Below, in pieces: positions 1-8,342 of a stretch of 64,000 nt of DNA. How positions within the stretch are numbered: position 1 is the stretch's first letter; each line of letters begins with the position of its first letter. The position numbers were made by a program, and so were the translations under genes. Origin of the DNA: Mycobacterium gastri (GTDB taxonomy: Bacteria; Actinomycetota; Actinomycetes; Mycobacteriales; Mycobacteriaceae); assembly GCF_002102175.1 (NCBI RefSeq), contig NZ_LQOX01000096.1, positions 1-64,000 on the forward strand, read 5' to 3'. The notes beneath the pieces were generated by a model. It was not told the DNA's origin. It saw only the letters and a program-made list of their open reading frames with translations, and searched no databases.

Positions 1-1
1 G

Positions 2-790
2 GGCGCCGGTGGGGCCGGCGGCCTGTTCGGCGGGGGAGGCGCCGGCGGAGCGGGCGGATTCACTGCGGCCGGCGGAGGCACCGGCGGCGCGGGCGGCAAC
101 GGTGGGGCAGGCGGACCGCTGGCGGGGCTGGTCGGGGCTGGCGGCGGACGCGGCGGTGACGGCGCCATCGGTGACGGCACCGGTGGCGCCGGCGGCGCCG
201 GTGGCAGCGGCGGCTTGCTTGGCGGCCCAGGCGGTGCCGGCGGAGGCGGCGGCCTCGGCTTGATCACCGGCGGTGTCGGCGGCGCTGGCGGCAAAGCCGG
301 CCTGTTGTTCGGCAGCGGCGGGGTTGGCGGGACTGGCGGAGCCAGCGCTAGCGCTACCGGGGGCGCCGGCGGCGCCGGGGGCGATGCCGGCCTGCTGTTC
401 TCCAGCGGCGGGTCCGGCGGTGACGGCGGATTCGGCTTCACTGGCGGCGCCGGCGGGGCCGGCGGCAACGCCGGCCTACTGGGGTGCGGCGGGATCGGCG
501 GTGCCGGCGGTTACGGCAACTTCGTCGTCACCGGCGGAACCGGCGGGGCCGGCGGGGCCGGCGGCAAGGGCGGCATGCTTGTCGGCAACGGCGGTGCCGG
601 AGGCGCTGGCGGTCAAGGCGACGTGACGGGCGGTAACGGCGGAAACGGTGGCGACACCACTCTGATCGGCAACGGCGGCAACGGCGGCAACGGCGGGATC
701 GGCCCAACACCGGCCACCGGGGGTAAGCGTGGGAACGGTGGAGCCGGTGGTCTGCTGTTGGGCTTGAACGGGATCAACGGCTTGCCGTAG
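2..790 (+). CDS. PE_PGRS family protein, C-terminal part (5'-truncated by window edge)
   Basis: The frame is open from the first bases of the window and stops at TAG 788-790, so only about 262 C-terminal residues are visible. They consist almost entirely of Gly-Gly-Ala / Gly-Gly-Asn/X repeats broken by short hydrophobic pieces such as GLLF and GMLVGNGG, and end in [12 protein letters not shown], the usual end of PE_PGRS proteins. The PE domain must lie upstream of the window. PE_PGRS proteins are exported to the mycobacterial cell surface; this member's role cannot be read from the sequence. Long ORFs in the other frames and on the other strand are a by-product of GGC-rich DNA. Confidence 0.9.
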   Translation, partial: GAGGAGGLFGGGGAGGAGGFTAAGGGTGGAGGNGGAGGPLAGLVGAGGGRGGDGAIGDGTGGAGGAGGSGGLLGGPGGAGGGGGLGLITGGVGGAGGKAGLLFGSGGVGGTGGASASATGGAGGAGGDAGLLFSSGGSGGDGGFGFTGGAGGAGGNAGLLGCGGIGGAGGYGNFVVTGGTGGAGGAGGKGGMLVGNGGAGGAGGQGDVTGGNGGNGGDTTLIGNGGNGGNGGIGPTPATGGKRGNGGAGGLLLGLNGINGLP

Positions 791-889
791 TCCGCGGCTG
801 CACAAGCAGGTGCTCCGAGGTGTGCGACGGATACGACAGCCGGCGAGGAGCGCGCAGCCGGGGTGTGGGTATTTGTCGGGAGGTCTGAG

Positions 890-1354
890 ATGTCGTTGGT
901 CACGCCGCCGGCAGCTGTAGGCACGACGGCGACGGATTTGCCCAGCCTGGCTTTGCCGCCCCGCCAATGCCGCCGTGGCGGCTCAAACGACGGGATGCTG
1001 GCCGCGGCTTGATAGAAGGTGTCGGCAGCGATTGCGGCACTGTTTTCCGGGCACAGCCAGACCTATCAGCCCGTCAGCGTGCAGGCGGCGGCGTTTCACG
1101 CTCAGTTTGTGCAGGCGTTGACCGCGGGCGCGGGGTCGTATGCCAGCACGGCGGAAACGCTTCCGCGCACCGGCGTCGCGCGAGCCTACATGAAAAATTG
1201 CGGTGGGAAATCCGGCGGACGGCGACCGACCCCTCGACGGTCGACCTCCACCGATCTGCACTTCCTCGCGGCCGAAGATGTGCCGAAACTGTCACCACAC
1301 CGCCTGGTGAGCGGCTGGGGAAAGCCCACTCCGGTCCCGTATTGGCAGTGTTGA
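890..1354 (+). pseudogene. PE-domain gene remnant
   Basis: An ATG at 890, behind a good ribosome binding site (GGGAGG), starts MSLVTPPAAVGTTATDL, a typical PE N-terminus. The PE reading then continues in other frames: near 963-1010 the pattern NAAVAAQTTG-MLAAA followed by in-frame stops can be recognised, and from 1019 the frame reads [12 protein letters not shown], then [21 protein letters not shown]. After about position 1190 PE similarity stops and no PGRS region follows. At least two frameshifts and a stop are needed to reconstruct one PE domain, so this is a dead gene between two PE_PGRS genes, probably left by recombination among family members. Confidence 0.8.
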
Positions 1355-1584
1355 CGCGCAGCTGAAACTACCCGCATGTGAGCAAGGTGTGCAACTCATG
1401 GGCTACCACCGAGTCGCGCCGTAATCGCGCCGGCGGCACGGCACCTACACCGGCCCCGCGCTACCCACGGAAAGCCCGAGCAACCCGATCAATACGCCGT
1501 GCCGGTGTCGGGGAACGGCATACGATGCCTTCACGTCTGACGTCGCCCAGGCGGCCAGGCCGGTCATGACCGGAAGGACTTCTG

Positions 1585-2904
1585 ATGTCATTTGTGATCG
1601 CGGCGCTGGACACGGTTGCGTCGACGGCATCGGATCTGGCGACCATCGGTTCGATGATCGGAGCGGCCAACGCGGCCGCGGCCGCGCCGACCACCAACCT
1701 GCTGGCCGCCGCGGAGGACGAGGTGTCGGCGGCCATCGCAGCATTCTTCGGCGCCCACGCCCAGGCCTATCAAACCCTGGGCGCCCAAGCGCAGGCTTTC
1801 CATCAGCAATTCGTCCAGGCCCTCACCATGGGCGCGGCGTCCTATGCGAGCGCCGAGGCCGCCAACGTGTCGCCGCTGCAGCAACTGCTCAACGCGATCA
1901 ACGCGCCGGTGCAGAACCTCACCGGACGGCCACTGATCGGCAACGGAGCCAACGGAGCGCCGGGCACGGGTCAAAACGGCGGTGACGCCGGGTGGCTGAT
2001 CGGCAACGGCGGAACCGGCGGCTCCGGTGGCATGACCGGCAGCGGTACCGGGTTACCAGGCGGCAACGGTGGAGCCGGCGGGCTGCTGTTCGGCACCGGG
2101 GGCGCCGGCGGCGCCGGCGGATATTCATCAACCAACGTTGACGGCGGCACCGGCGGTACCGGCGGGTCCGGCGGGCTGTTTTTCGGCACCGGCGGAGCCG
2201 GTGGCGCCGGCGGTTTCGGCGCCGGCACCGGTGGTATCGGCGGCCAGGGCGGATTCCTGTTCGGTAATGGCGGCGTCGGCGGCACCGGCGGGTTGGGCGA
2301 CACCGGCGGGACCGGCGGCATGGGTGGAACCGGCGGGCTGTTCGCTACCGGCGGGGCCGGCGGCACCGGCGGCGGTGGCCCCAACGGCGGGACCGGTGGC
2401 GCCGGCGGCACCGCCTTGTTGGTCGGCAACGGCGGAGCCGGCGGCAGCGGCGGCACCACCCCGGACATCGCCAACGGCGGGAACGGAGGTGCCGGCGGTA
2501 ACGCGGGCATGTTCGCCGGCAACGGCGGGGCTGGCGGCGACGGCGGCGGGACCATCGGCGGCACCGTCGGCGCGAACGGCGGCAACGGCGGCAACGGCGG
2601 CATGTTCTTCGGCAGCGGCGGCGACGGCGGCAACGGCAGCGTCAGCGCCACCGACAACGGCGGCAACGGCGGCAACGGCGGCAACGCCGGCCTGGTCGGC
2701 AACGGCGGCAACGGCGGGGCAGGCGCCGACAGCGAGTTCGACGGCGGCAACGGCGGCAACGGCGGCAACGCCCAACTGATCGGAAACGGCGGCAATGGCG
2801 GCAATGGCGGCGCCAGTGTGGGAGTTGGCAATAACGGCACTGGCGGCAAGGCCGGCACCGGTGGAACACTAATCGGCCTAGACGGACTGAACGGACTGCC
2901 CTGA
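1585..2904 (+). CDS. PE_PGRS family protein (intact, 439 aa)
   Basis: The protein opens with a full PE domain (residues 1 to about 95: [19 protein letters not shown], later [20 protein letters not shown] and [10 protein letters not shown]), followed by the linker motif [11 protein letters not shown] near residue 112 and a glycine-rich PGRS region of about 310 residues ending GLDGLNGLP. The start is the ATG preceded by GGAAGGA. PE domains usually act in ESX (type VII) secretion with a PPE or EspG partner and are cell-wall associated; the PGRS part is low complexity. It lies directly upstream of the Rv3651-like gene, the place PE33 has in M. tuberculosis, but here the protein is a full PE_PGRS. 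Confidence 0.92.
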   Translation: MSFVIAALDTVASTASDLATIGSMIGAANAAAAAPTTNLLAAAEDEVSAAIAAFFGAHAQAYQTLGAQAQAFHQQFVQALTMGAASYASAEAANVSPLQQLLNAINAPVQNLTGRPLIGNGANGAPGTGQNGGDAGWLIGNGGTGGSGGMTGSGTGLPGGNGGAGGLLFGTGGAGGAGGYSSTNVDGGTGGTGGSGGLFFGTGGAGGAGGFGAGTGGIGGQGGFLFGNGGVGGTGGLGDTGGTGGMGGTGGLFATGGAGGTGGGGPNGGTGGAGGTALLVGNGGAGGSGGTTPDIANGGNGGAGGNAGMFAGNGGAGGDGGGTIGGTVGANGGNGGNGGMFFGSGGDGGNGSVSATDNGGNGGNGGNAGLVGNGGNGGAGADSEFDGGNGGNGGNAQLIGNGGNGGNGGASVGVGNNGTGGKAGTGGTLIGLDGLNGLP

Positions 2905-3028
2905 ACGGCGCCGGGCGCCTGGCCAAGACCCATCGTTGGCACGCGTATCTACCGTCGCCGCAACGAGATTCCGGCGATCAGCGGCTACCCGCCGCGTTAT
3001 TTGGATGCGCAGTCAGTAGACTGCGCCT

Positions 3029-4066
3029 ATGACCCACGACTGGCTGCTCGTGGAAACGCTGGGGGACGAACCGACCGTCGTCGCCCAGGGGCGTCAGCTC
3101 AAGAATCTGGTTCCGATCACCACGTTCCTGCGCCGCAGTCCCTATCTCGCGGCCGTCCGCACGGCGATCGCCGAGTCGCTGCAGACCGGTCAGAGCCTCA
3201 GCAGCATTACGCCCAAGAGCGACCGCGTCATCTGCACCGAACCCGTTGTGATGTCGGACGGCCGGGTGCACGGTGTGCAGGTGTGGATCGGTCCCGCCGA
3301 TGCGGAACCGCCGGAGCGGCCTATCCCGGGCCCGCTGAAGTGGGACCTAACCCTGGGGGTGGCCACCGACACCCGCGAGTCGCTGCTCAACAGTGGCAGG
3401 AATCCCGACGTCGAGGTCACCTACGGCAGAGCTTTCGCCGAGGACTTGCCGTCGCGCGAACTCAGTCCGAACGAAACCCGGGTGCTGGCCATGGTGGTCA
3501 AGCCTGAGCCTGGCAAAACACTGTGCAGCACTTGGGATCTCACCGATTGTCAGGGAAACCCCATCAGGTTGGGTTTCACCGCGCGCTGCGCGCTGGAGCC
3601 GGGGCCGGACGGCCGCGACCACCTGGTCGCACGAGCGATTAACTGGCGGGCCGAACTCAAAGGCCCGCTGGTGCCGGTCGACGACCTGGCACAGAAGATT
3701 CTCGACGGACTCGCGCAGGCCGGGGTCCACCGGGCACTTGTCGACTTGAACACCTGGACCTTGTTGAAGTGGCTCGACGAACCGTGCCCCTTCTACGACT
3801 GGCGAGCCAACGAGCCCGACAAGCCCCGCGTGCATCCCGACGACCAGGAGCTCATCGCCGCGATGACAAAGGAATTCGCTAACGGAGCCACCAGCGGCGT
3901 GCTGCGGCTTCCCGGCTACGACACCGATTGGGTGCCGGTGCACGTCACTGTCAACCGGATAGAACTGCAGCCGGAGACCTTCGCAGGATTGATCTCATTA
4001 CGGTTGCCCACCGCTGCCGAACTCGCCAACGCCGGACTGCCGACGGCCGCACGCGACTCGACCTGA
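3029..4066 (+). CDS. Rv3651-like sensor-domain protein
   Basis: This 345-residue protein begins MTHDWLLVETLGDEPTVVAQ and is recognisable along its whole length as the homologue of M. tuberculosis Rv3651, which has the same length. From established knowledge, Rv3651 is built of tandem sensor-type (PAS/GAF-like) domains without an enzymatic output domain; the ligand is unknown. Here I see no signal peptide and no membrane segment, so a cytosolic protein is likely. It keeps its place between PE/PE_PGRS genes, as in M. tuberculosis, and is transcribed in the same direction. Function beyond sensing is not known. Confidence 0.9.
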   Translation: MTHDWLLVETLGDEPTVVAQGRQLKNLVPITTFLRRSPYLAAVRTAIAESLQTGQSLSSITPKSDRVICTEPVVMSDGRVHGVQVWIGPADAEPPERPIPGPLKWDLTLGVATDTRESLLNSGRNPDVEVTYGRAFAEDLPSRELSPNETRVLAMVVKPEPGKTLCSTWDLTDCQGNPIRLGFTARCALEPGPDGRDHLVARAINWRAELKGPLVPVDDLAQKILDGLAQAGVHRALVDLNTWTLLKWLDEPCPFYDWRANEPDKPRVHPDDQELIAAMTKEFANGATSGVLRLPGYDTDWVPVHVTVNRIELQPETFAGLISLRLPTAAELANAGLPTAARDST

Positions 4067-4212
4067 CCGTCACGAACGATCCTGCTTGCAAAGGCATCGG
4101 ACCCCATTCGACGGTAATGTGAACACTGCACGTCCTTATTGCCAAGCGGGAGAACGTCTTTCATTGTGAACGTCAAAACGATCCGCCCGCAACCCGTGCC
4201 CAGAAGCATGGA

Positions 4213-4960
4213 ATGTCGTTGGTGATTGCCGCTCCGGAGATGCTCGCGGCCGCCGCGGCCGAGATGTCGCACTTTGGTTCGTCGCTGCACGCCGCGAACG
4301 CCGCTGCACCGGTCCGGACCACCGGGTTGCTGGCCGCAGCCGAGGATGGGGTGTCGGTTGCCGTCGCCGCATTGTCGGATCGCACGGCGACACCTATCAG
4401 GTGCCTCAGCGCACAAGCGGCGAAGTTCCATATCCAGTTTGCCCAAACCTTGGCGGCCGCTGCGGCGTCATATGCCGGCGCGGAAGCCGATGCCGGTCAG
4501 ACGCTGCTGAATATCGTGAACTCGCCTGCCCAGGTCTTGTGGGGCGCCCGCTGTTCGGCAACGGGATCAACGGGGCCGGTACCGGTCAAGACGGCGGGCC
4601 CGGCCGGTTGTTGATCGGCAACGGCGGCTCCGGTGGTTCCGCACGCCCGGCCACAACGGCGGTGACGGCGGGCCCGCCGGGCTGTTCGGCGCCGGCGGCG
4701 CGGGTGGCGTCGGCGGCTTCGGGCTGCCGGGTGGCAATAGAGGGGCAGGCGGAGCCGGCGGTACCGGTGGGTTGCTCGGCACAGGCCGCGCCGGCGGGGA
4801 CGGTGGGCAGGCTGACGATGCTGTCGGCGGTGCGGGTGGGGCCGGCGGAAACGGCGGGTTTGGCGGGGACGGCAGGACCGAGGACACCAATGGTGCGGCC
4901 GGTGGGACGGGCGGTCGAGGGGGTCTGCGTTACGGGCCCGGCCCTTGCGGAGGCCCGCGC
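4213..4960 (+). pseudogene. PE_PGRS gene with at least two frameshifts
   Basis: The PE domain is intact from ATG 4213 (MSLVIAAPEMLAAAAAEMSH) to about 4540. The PGRS entry motif GRPLFGNGINGAGTGQDGG is found in a different frame (around 4540-4640), and the following glycine-rich stretch (GHNGGDGGPAGLFGAGGAGG, later GTGGLLGTGRAGGDGGQ) in a third frame to about 4950. No stop typical of the family (NGLP) is seen: glycine-rich coding fades into DNA that on the other strand encodes the TadE-like protein. It occupies the place of PE_PGRS60/61 of M. tuberculosis and is probably non-functional. Confidence 0.8.
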
Positions 4961-5251
4961 CACACCGGCGAAAGCGACCCGAACCTCGACGGTGATCACC
5001 ACATCCAGGTCCCGTACCGCACAGGCGGCATCGCCCACCCCCATCGCCTGCGCCACGGCCGTCGCCCGCGCGCAGGCCGCCCGGCTGCCCTCCGGTAACC
5101 GCGCGGCCGCCGCCAGCGCCGCCAGATCGGCGGCCGCCTGCGCACGATGCCGGGCCACCACCACCGAGCCCAGATAGGCACCCGCCCCGGCCACCCATAG
5201 CAGCACGCCCACCATCGCGACCGCGATGACGGTGGCCGAGCCACCGTCATC
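4586..5251 (-). CDS. TadE-like secretion protein (Rv3654c family), abnormal start and run-on C-terminus
   Basis: The conserved part (about 4936-5251) reads DDGGSATVIAVAMVGVLLW, a prepilin-type motif and transmembrane helix, then VVVARHRAQAAADLAALAAA, matching Rv3654c and the TadE-like proteins next to Tad ATPases. Two oddities are visible. The ATG at 5250 that overlaps the stop of the upstream gene (ATGA) is one base out of frame with this segment, and no other start lies just upstream in frame. Downstream the frame has lost the stop found in M. tuberculosis (the homologue ends soon after the ARAGP region) and runs antisense through the dead PE_PGRS gene to 4586. It may be translated poorly or be decaying. 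Confidence 0.55.
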   Translation of the reverse strand, partial: DDGGSATVIAVAMVGVLLWVAGAGAYLGSVVVARHRAQAAADLAALAAAARLPEGSRAACARATAVAQAMGVGDAACAVRDLDVVITVEVRVAFAGVARASARAGPVTQTPSTARPTGRTIGVLGPAVPAKPAVSAGPTRTADSIVSLPTVPAGAACAEQPTGTAGSACPSIATRQPEAADATRAAGAEQPGGPAVTAVVAGRAEPPEPPLPINNRPGPPS

Positions 5252-5575
5252 GCGGCTCCGTAGCCGCCACCGCCTGAGCCGCAATATCCAAGGTAGGCAA
5301 CAGCTTTGACCGGGCGGCAACCGAAGCGACAAAGAATTCGCCGTCCCGGCGCACCTCGATCTGCGCCGCAGGCGGAGCAATACGCCGGGCAACGTCGATA
5401 GCCGAACGTTCGTCACCTCGCGCGGCCAGTCGAGCGGCCTCACGGGCGGCGTCGATACAGCGCAACTGCATGGACACCGCCGTGAGACCGGCCAGGCACA
5501 GCACCAGCACCACGACCAGGGTGGCGAGGGCCAGAGCCGCTTCGACAGTGCTCGACCCGGCACTCGACGCTAAGC
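5247..5575 (-). CDS. TadE-like minor pilin (Rv3655c family), start codon unclear
   Basis: The frame ending at 5247 encodes SSAGSSTVEAALALATLVVV, a class III prepilin-type signature (G followed by E at +5 and a hydrophobic helix), then LRCIDAAREAARLAARGDER, the usual TadE-like pattern. TadE-like proteins are minor pilins or pseudopilins of Flp/Tad machines. No ATG, GTG or TTG lies in this frame between the stop of the upstream pilin gene (5570) and the helix; the nearest in-frame ATG is at 5798, upstream of the pilin gene. The 5' boundary given is therefore the junction, not a proven start. Confidence 0.65.
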
Positions 5576-5773
5576 CTTGGTGCTGAGCGCGCGACCGATG
5601 ATGTGGTTCAGCGCCGACACCACCGAGTCGCCGGTGACGACGGTGTAGAGGATGGCGCCGAAAGCCGCCGCGGCGATGGTCCCGATGGCGTACTCGACGG
5701 TGGACATGCCGGACTCGTCGGTCACCAGCAGCGCCATACGTGCCGCGATCACCTGAAATATGTTGGCCACCAA
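5570..5773 (-). CDS. Flp-type pilin (Rv3656c family, DUF4244)
   Basis: This 67-residue protein carries the class III prepilin motif DESGMSTVEYA: the peptidase site would be Gly|Met with Glu at +5, followed by a 25-residue hydrophobic segment (IGTIAAAAFGAILYTVVTG). This is the layout of Flp major pilins in Tad systems and of Rv3656c. It sits directly downstream of the TadC-like gene (21-bp gap) and upstream of the TadE-like genes, so it is probably the structural pilin of this locus. No prepilin peptidase gene is present in the window. Confidence 0.85.
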   Translation of the reverse strand: MVANIFQVIAARMALLVTDESGMSTVEYAIGTIAAAAFGAILYTVVTGDSVVSALNHIIGRALSTKA

Positions 5774-5794
5774 TGCATTCCTTTCGTTGCGACT

Positions 5795-6385
5795 TCACAT
5801 CAGACCCGAGTCAAGTACTTTTCCGGCCAACCCGGCCACCACTGGGACAAGGCCCAGACACACGAAGGCCGGCAGAAAGCACAGACCCAGCGGACCGGCG
5901 ATCAGCACCCCGGCGCGTTGAGCGGCCGCGGCGGCCGCATGCGCGGCGTCGTGGCGAGACTGGGCGGCCAGTTCGGCGACACCGTCGGCCAGCGCGGCAC
6001 CCGAGGACGCCGAACGCCGCGCCAGCCGCAGCAGCGCATCGAGATGCGCGTCAGCGGAGCCGGGCGGCGAGTCCGGCGGTAGCGACCAGGCGACCGACGG
6101 GTCGGCCCCTAACGTCAACAAGTCGGCGGCGCGGAACAACAGCTGCGCCAGTCGCGGCGGCGCCGAGGGGGCCGTCGCCGCCGCGGCGGCCGACACCGCC
6201 ATGCCCGCGGCCAGGCACACCGCCAGCACGTCGAGGCTGGATGCGAACGCCAGCGGATCCCGGGCCTGCGCCGGCCGCGACAGCGTCCGCCTTCCGCGAG
6301 ACGGCATCCCCGCGCGCGCCCGAACGACCGTCGGGCCGACTCCGGCCAACAACGCCGCAGCCAGCAACACCGCCGCGGTACTCAT
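5795..6385 (-). CDS. tadC: TadC-like inner-membrane platform protein (Rv3657c family)
   Basis: The chosen start is the ATG at 6385, which overlaps the TadB stop (ATGA); the longer ORF upstream has no family similarity. The 196-residue protein has an N-terminal hydrophobic helix (STAAVLLAAALLAGVG), a central pair around VLAVCLAAGMAVSAAAAAT, and two near the C-terminus (VLIAGPLGLCFLPAFVCLGL). Type II/IV secretion F-domain (TadC) proteins form the membrane platform with TadB that the TadA ATPase drives. It is part of an overlapping minus-strand operon running from ssd to the pilins. Confidence 0.85.
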   Translation of the reverse strand: MSTAAVLLAAALLAGVGPTVVRARAGMPSRGRRTLSRPAQARDPLAFASSLDVLAVCLAAGMAVSAAAAATAPSAPPRLAQLLFRAADLLTLGADPSVAWSLPPDSPPGSADAHLDALLRLARRSASSGAALADGVAELAAQSRHDAAHAAAAAAQRAGVLIAGPLGLCFLPAFVCLGLVPVVAGLAGKVLDSGLM

Positions 6386-7179
6386 GGCGCAACTCGATCC
6401 GTAATTCGGTCCGACCACAACAGTCCCGCGCAGACCAGCGCAACACCGACCACCAACAGCCATCCGCCCGCATGCCCGTCCAGCATGAAGCTCACCGGTC
6501 GCGCCCCGATAAGCTGACCGAGCAACACCCCGAGCAGGGGCAGGACCGACAGAATGTTGGCGGTGGCACGCGCGCCGGCCAACTCCGACGCCACGCTTGC
6601 GGAAAAGCGTTGCCGCTCAACAATGTCGCGCTGTGCGGCCCGCATCAAGGAAGCGATCGCTAGGCCATGCTCACTGCCCAGCCGCCAGTACACGGCGAGT
6701 CGCTCCCAGTGCGCGGGCAGAGCCGACATCCGGGCCGCCGCGCACAAACCGCCGGTGACGTCGGCACCCAGTCGAGCGCGTGCCGCCACGGCGCGCATGG
6801 ATGCGGCAACCGCACCCTCGGTTTCGTCGGCGGCGGTGCCGAACGCGCGCACCGGATGCAGACCGACCCGTAATTCGCCGACCAGCACATCGAGCGCGGC
6901 TTCCAGGGACTGGCCTTCCTCCCTACCGCGCCGATCGCGGCGGCGACGAACGAAACGCAGGCTCGCGGTAGCGCCGATCACCGCGGCAGCCAAGACGCTC
7001 GTCACAGGCAACACCACGACGGCACCCACCACGACACAGGCACCGACCGGCACAAGCCACCGTGCCCGCAGCGGCCCGGGTCGACACTCACGACGAAGGA
7101 CGAGCCGGCGCCGCGACGACGACGGCCACAGCAGCAGCGCCGAAGCGCACATCAGCGTTGCCACCACGACGCCGTTCAT
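6382..7179 (-). CDS. tadB: TadB-like inner-membrane platform protein (Rv3658c family)
   Basis: A 265-residue membrane protein with helices near residues 3-20 and 45-75, a cytosolic type II secretion F domain (EAALDVLVGELRVGLHPVRA to ASELAGARATANILS) and two helices at the C-terminus (VLPLLGVLLGQLIG, GGWLLVVGVALVCAGLL). This is the TadB layout. Its start overlaps the stop of the TadA gene and its stop overlaps the TadC start, so the three are almost certainly translated from one message. It works with TadC as the pilus assembly platform. Confidence 0.88.
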   Translation of the reverse strand: MNGVVVATLMCASALLLWPSSSRRRLVLRRECRPGPLRARWLVPVGACVVVGAVVVLPVTSVLAAAVIGATASLRFVRRRRDRRGREEGQSLEAALDVLVGELRVGLHPVRAFGTAADETEGAVAASMRAVAARARLGADVTGGLCAAARMSALPAHWERLAVYWRLGSEHGLAIASLMRAAQRDIVERQRFSASVASELAGARATANILSVLPLLGVLLGQLIGARPVSFMLDGHAGGWLLVVGVALVCAGLLWSDRITDRVAP

Positions 7180-8342
7180 GCTGACGTCCGGCTTTGCAGC
7201 ATGCTGCGCAAATCAGCTGCGCCATCGGCCATTCCGCATTCGGCATGCCACGCCGGCACCGCCTGGACCAGGCCTCTGTCGCTTCGGCGCAGTATGGCGA
7301 TCTCCGTCAGCCGGCGTCGGCCGGCCTGATCGCGCGTGACGTGCAGCAGCACCTGGACCGCCGCGGCCAGCTGACTGTGCAACGCCGCCCGGTCCAGGCC
7401 GCCGAGCGCGCCCAACGCCTCCAACCGGGCGGGAACCTCGCCGGGCTTGTTGGCATGCACGGTTCCTGCGCCTCCGTCATGGCCGGTGTTCAACGCGGCC
7501 AGCAGGTCCACCACCTCGGCTCCCCTGACCTCCCCGACGACGATGCGGTCGGGCCGCATCCGAAGTGCCTGCCGAACCAGTTGGCGCATGGTGACCTCAC
7601 CGGCACCTTCGACGTTCGCGCATCGGGCGACGAGCTTGACAAGGTGCGGATGCCGGGGAGCCAGCTCGGCGGCGTCTTCGACACAGACGATCCGCTCGGC
7701 GCCGGAGACGGTGCCCAGCATGGCAGCCAGCAGGGTTGTCTTTCCGGCGCCGGTACCTCCAGACACCAGGAACGCCAGGCGTGCGGCGATGATCTCGGCG
7801 ACCAGATCGGCGGCCTGCGGCGCGATCGCGCCTGCGGCGGCCAGCGCCGTCAGATCTTGCGTGGTGGGCCGCAGTACCCGCAGTGACAAGCAGGTGCCCT
7901 CGGCCGCCACCGGCGGCAACACCGCGTGCAGGCGTACCGTCAACCCGGCGGCGCCGATCCCGCTGAGCTGCCCGTCCACCCATGGTTGCGCGTCGTCGAG
8001 CCGACGACCCGCGGCCAGCGCCAGCCGTTGCGCCAATCGCCGCACCGCCGCCTCGTCGGCGAATCGAATCTCACTGCGCCGCAGACCGTTTCCGTCGTCA
8101 ACCCACACCGCGTCGGGTGCCGTGACCAGGACGTCGGTGGTGCCGTCGGCACCTAGCAGGGGCTCGAGAATGCCGGCACCGGTCAGTTCGGTCTGCAGCA
8201 CTCGAAGGTTGGCGAGCACCTCGGTGTCACCGAGTATCCCGCCGGATTCGGCGCGGATCGCCGCGGCGACAACGTGGGGACGCAGCGGAGCGGACTCGGT
8301 GGCCAGCCGCTCGCGGACCCGTTCGATCAGCGATCCGGTCAC
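7176..8342 (-). CDS. tadA: TadA-type pilus assembly/secretion ATPase (Rv3659c family)
   Basis: A 388-residue type II/IV secretion ATPase. The Walker A loop is VSGGTGAGKTTLLAAML (about residue 195), followed by the Asp box region CVEDAAEL, the His-box region and the Walker B-like RPDRIVVGEVRGAEVVDLL. An N-terminal domain of about 150 residues precedes the core, as in TadA/VirB11-like proteins. It should power assembly of the Flp-like pilin encoded downstream. The start overlaps the stop of ssd. The annotated M. tuberculosis protein is somewhat shorter, so a later start is possible. Confidence 0.9.
   Translation of the reverse strand: MTGSLIERVRERLATESAPLRPHVVAAAIRAESGGILGDTEVLANLRVLQTELTGAGILEPLLGADGTTDVLVTAPDAVWVDDGNGLRRSEIRFADEAAVRRLAQRLALAAGRRLDDAQPWVDGQLSGIGAAGLTVRLHAVLPPVAAEGTCLSLRVLRPTTQDLTALAAAGAIAPQAADLVAEIIAARLAFLVSGGTGAGKTTLLAAMLGTVSGAERIVCVEDAAELAPRHPHLVKLVARCANVEGAGEVTMRQLVRQALRMRPDRIVVGEVRGAEVVDLLAALNTGHDGGAGTVHANKPGEVPARLEALGALGGLDRAALHSQLAAAVQVLLHVTRDQAGRRRLTEIAILRRSDRGLVQAVPAWHAECGMADGAADLRSMLQSRTSA

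Noticed and set aside
2..2904. CRISPR-like or satellite array in the glycine-rich region
   Set aside because: The repeats are short coding triplet-based Gly-Gly-X motifs without constant spacers; they are PGRS coding sequence.
1971..2942. 323-aa proline-rich ORF antisense to the PE_PGRS gene
   Set aside because: GGC-rich repeats read antisense give stop-free Pro/Pro-x frames; there is no domain, binding site or independent support.
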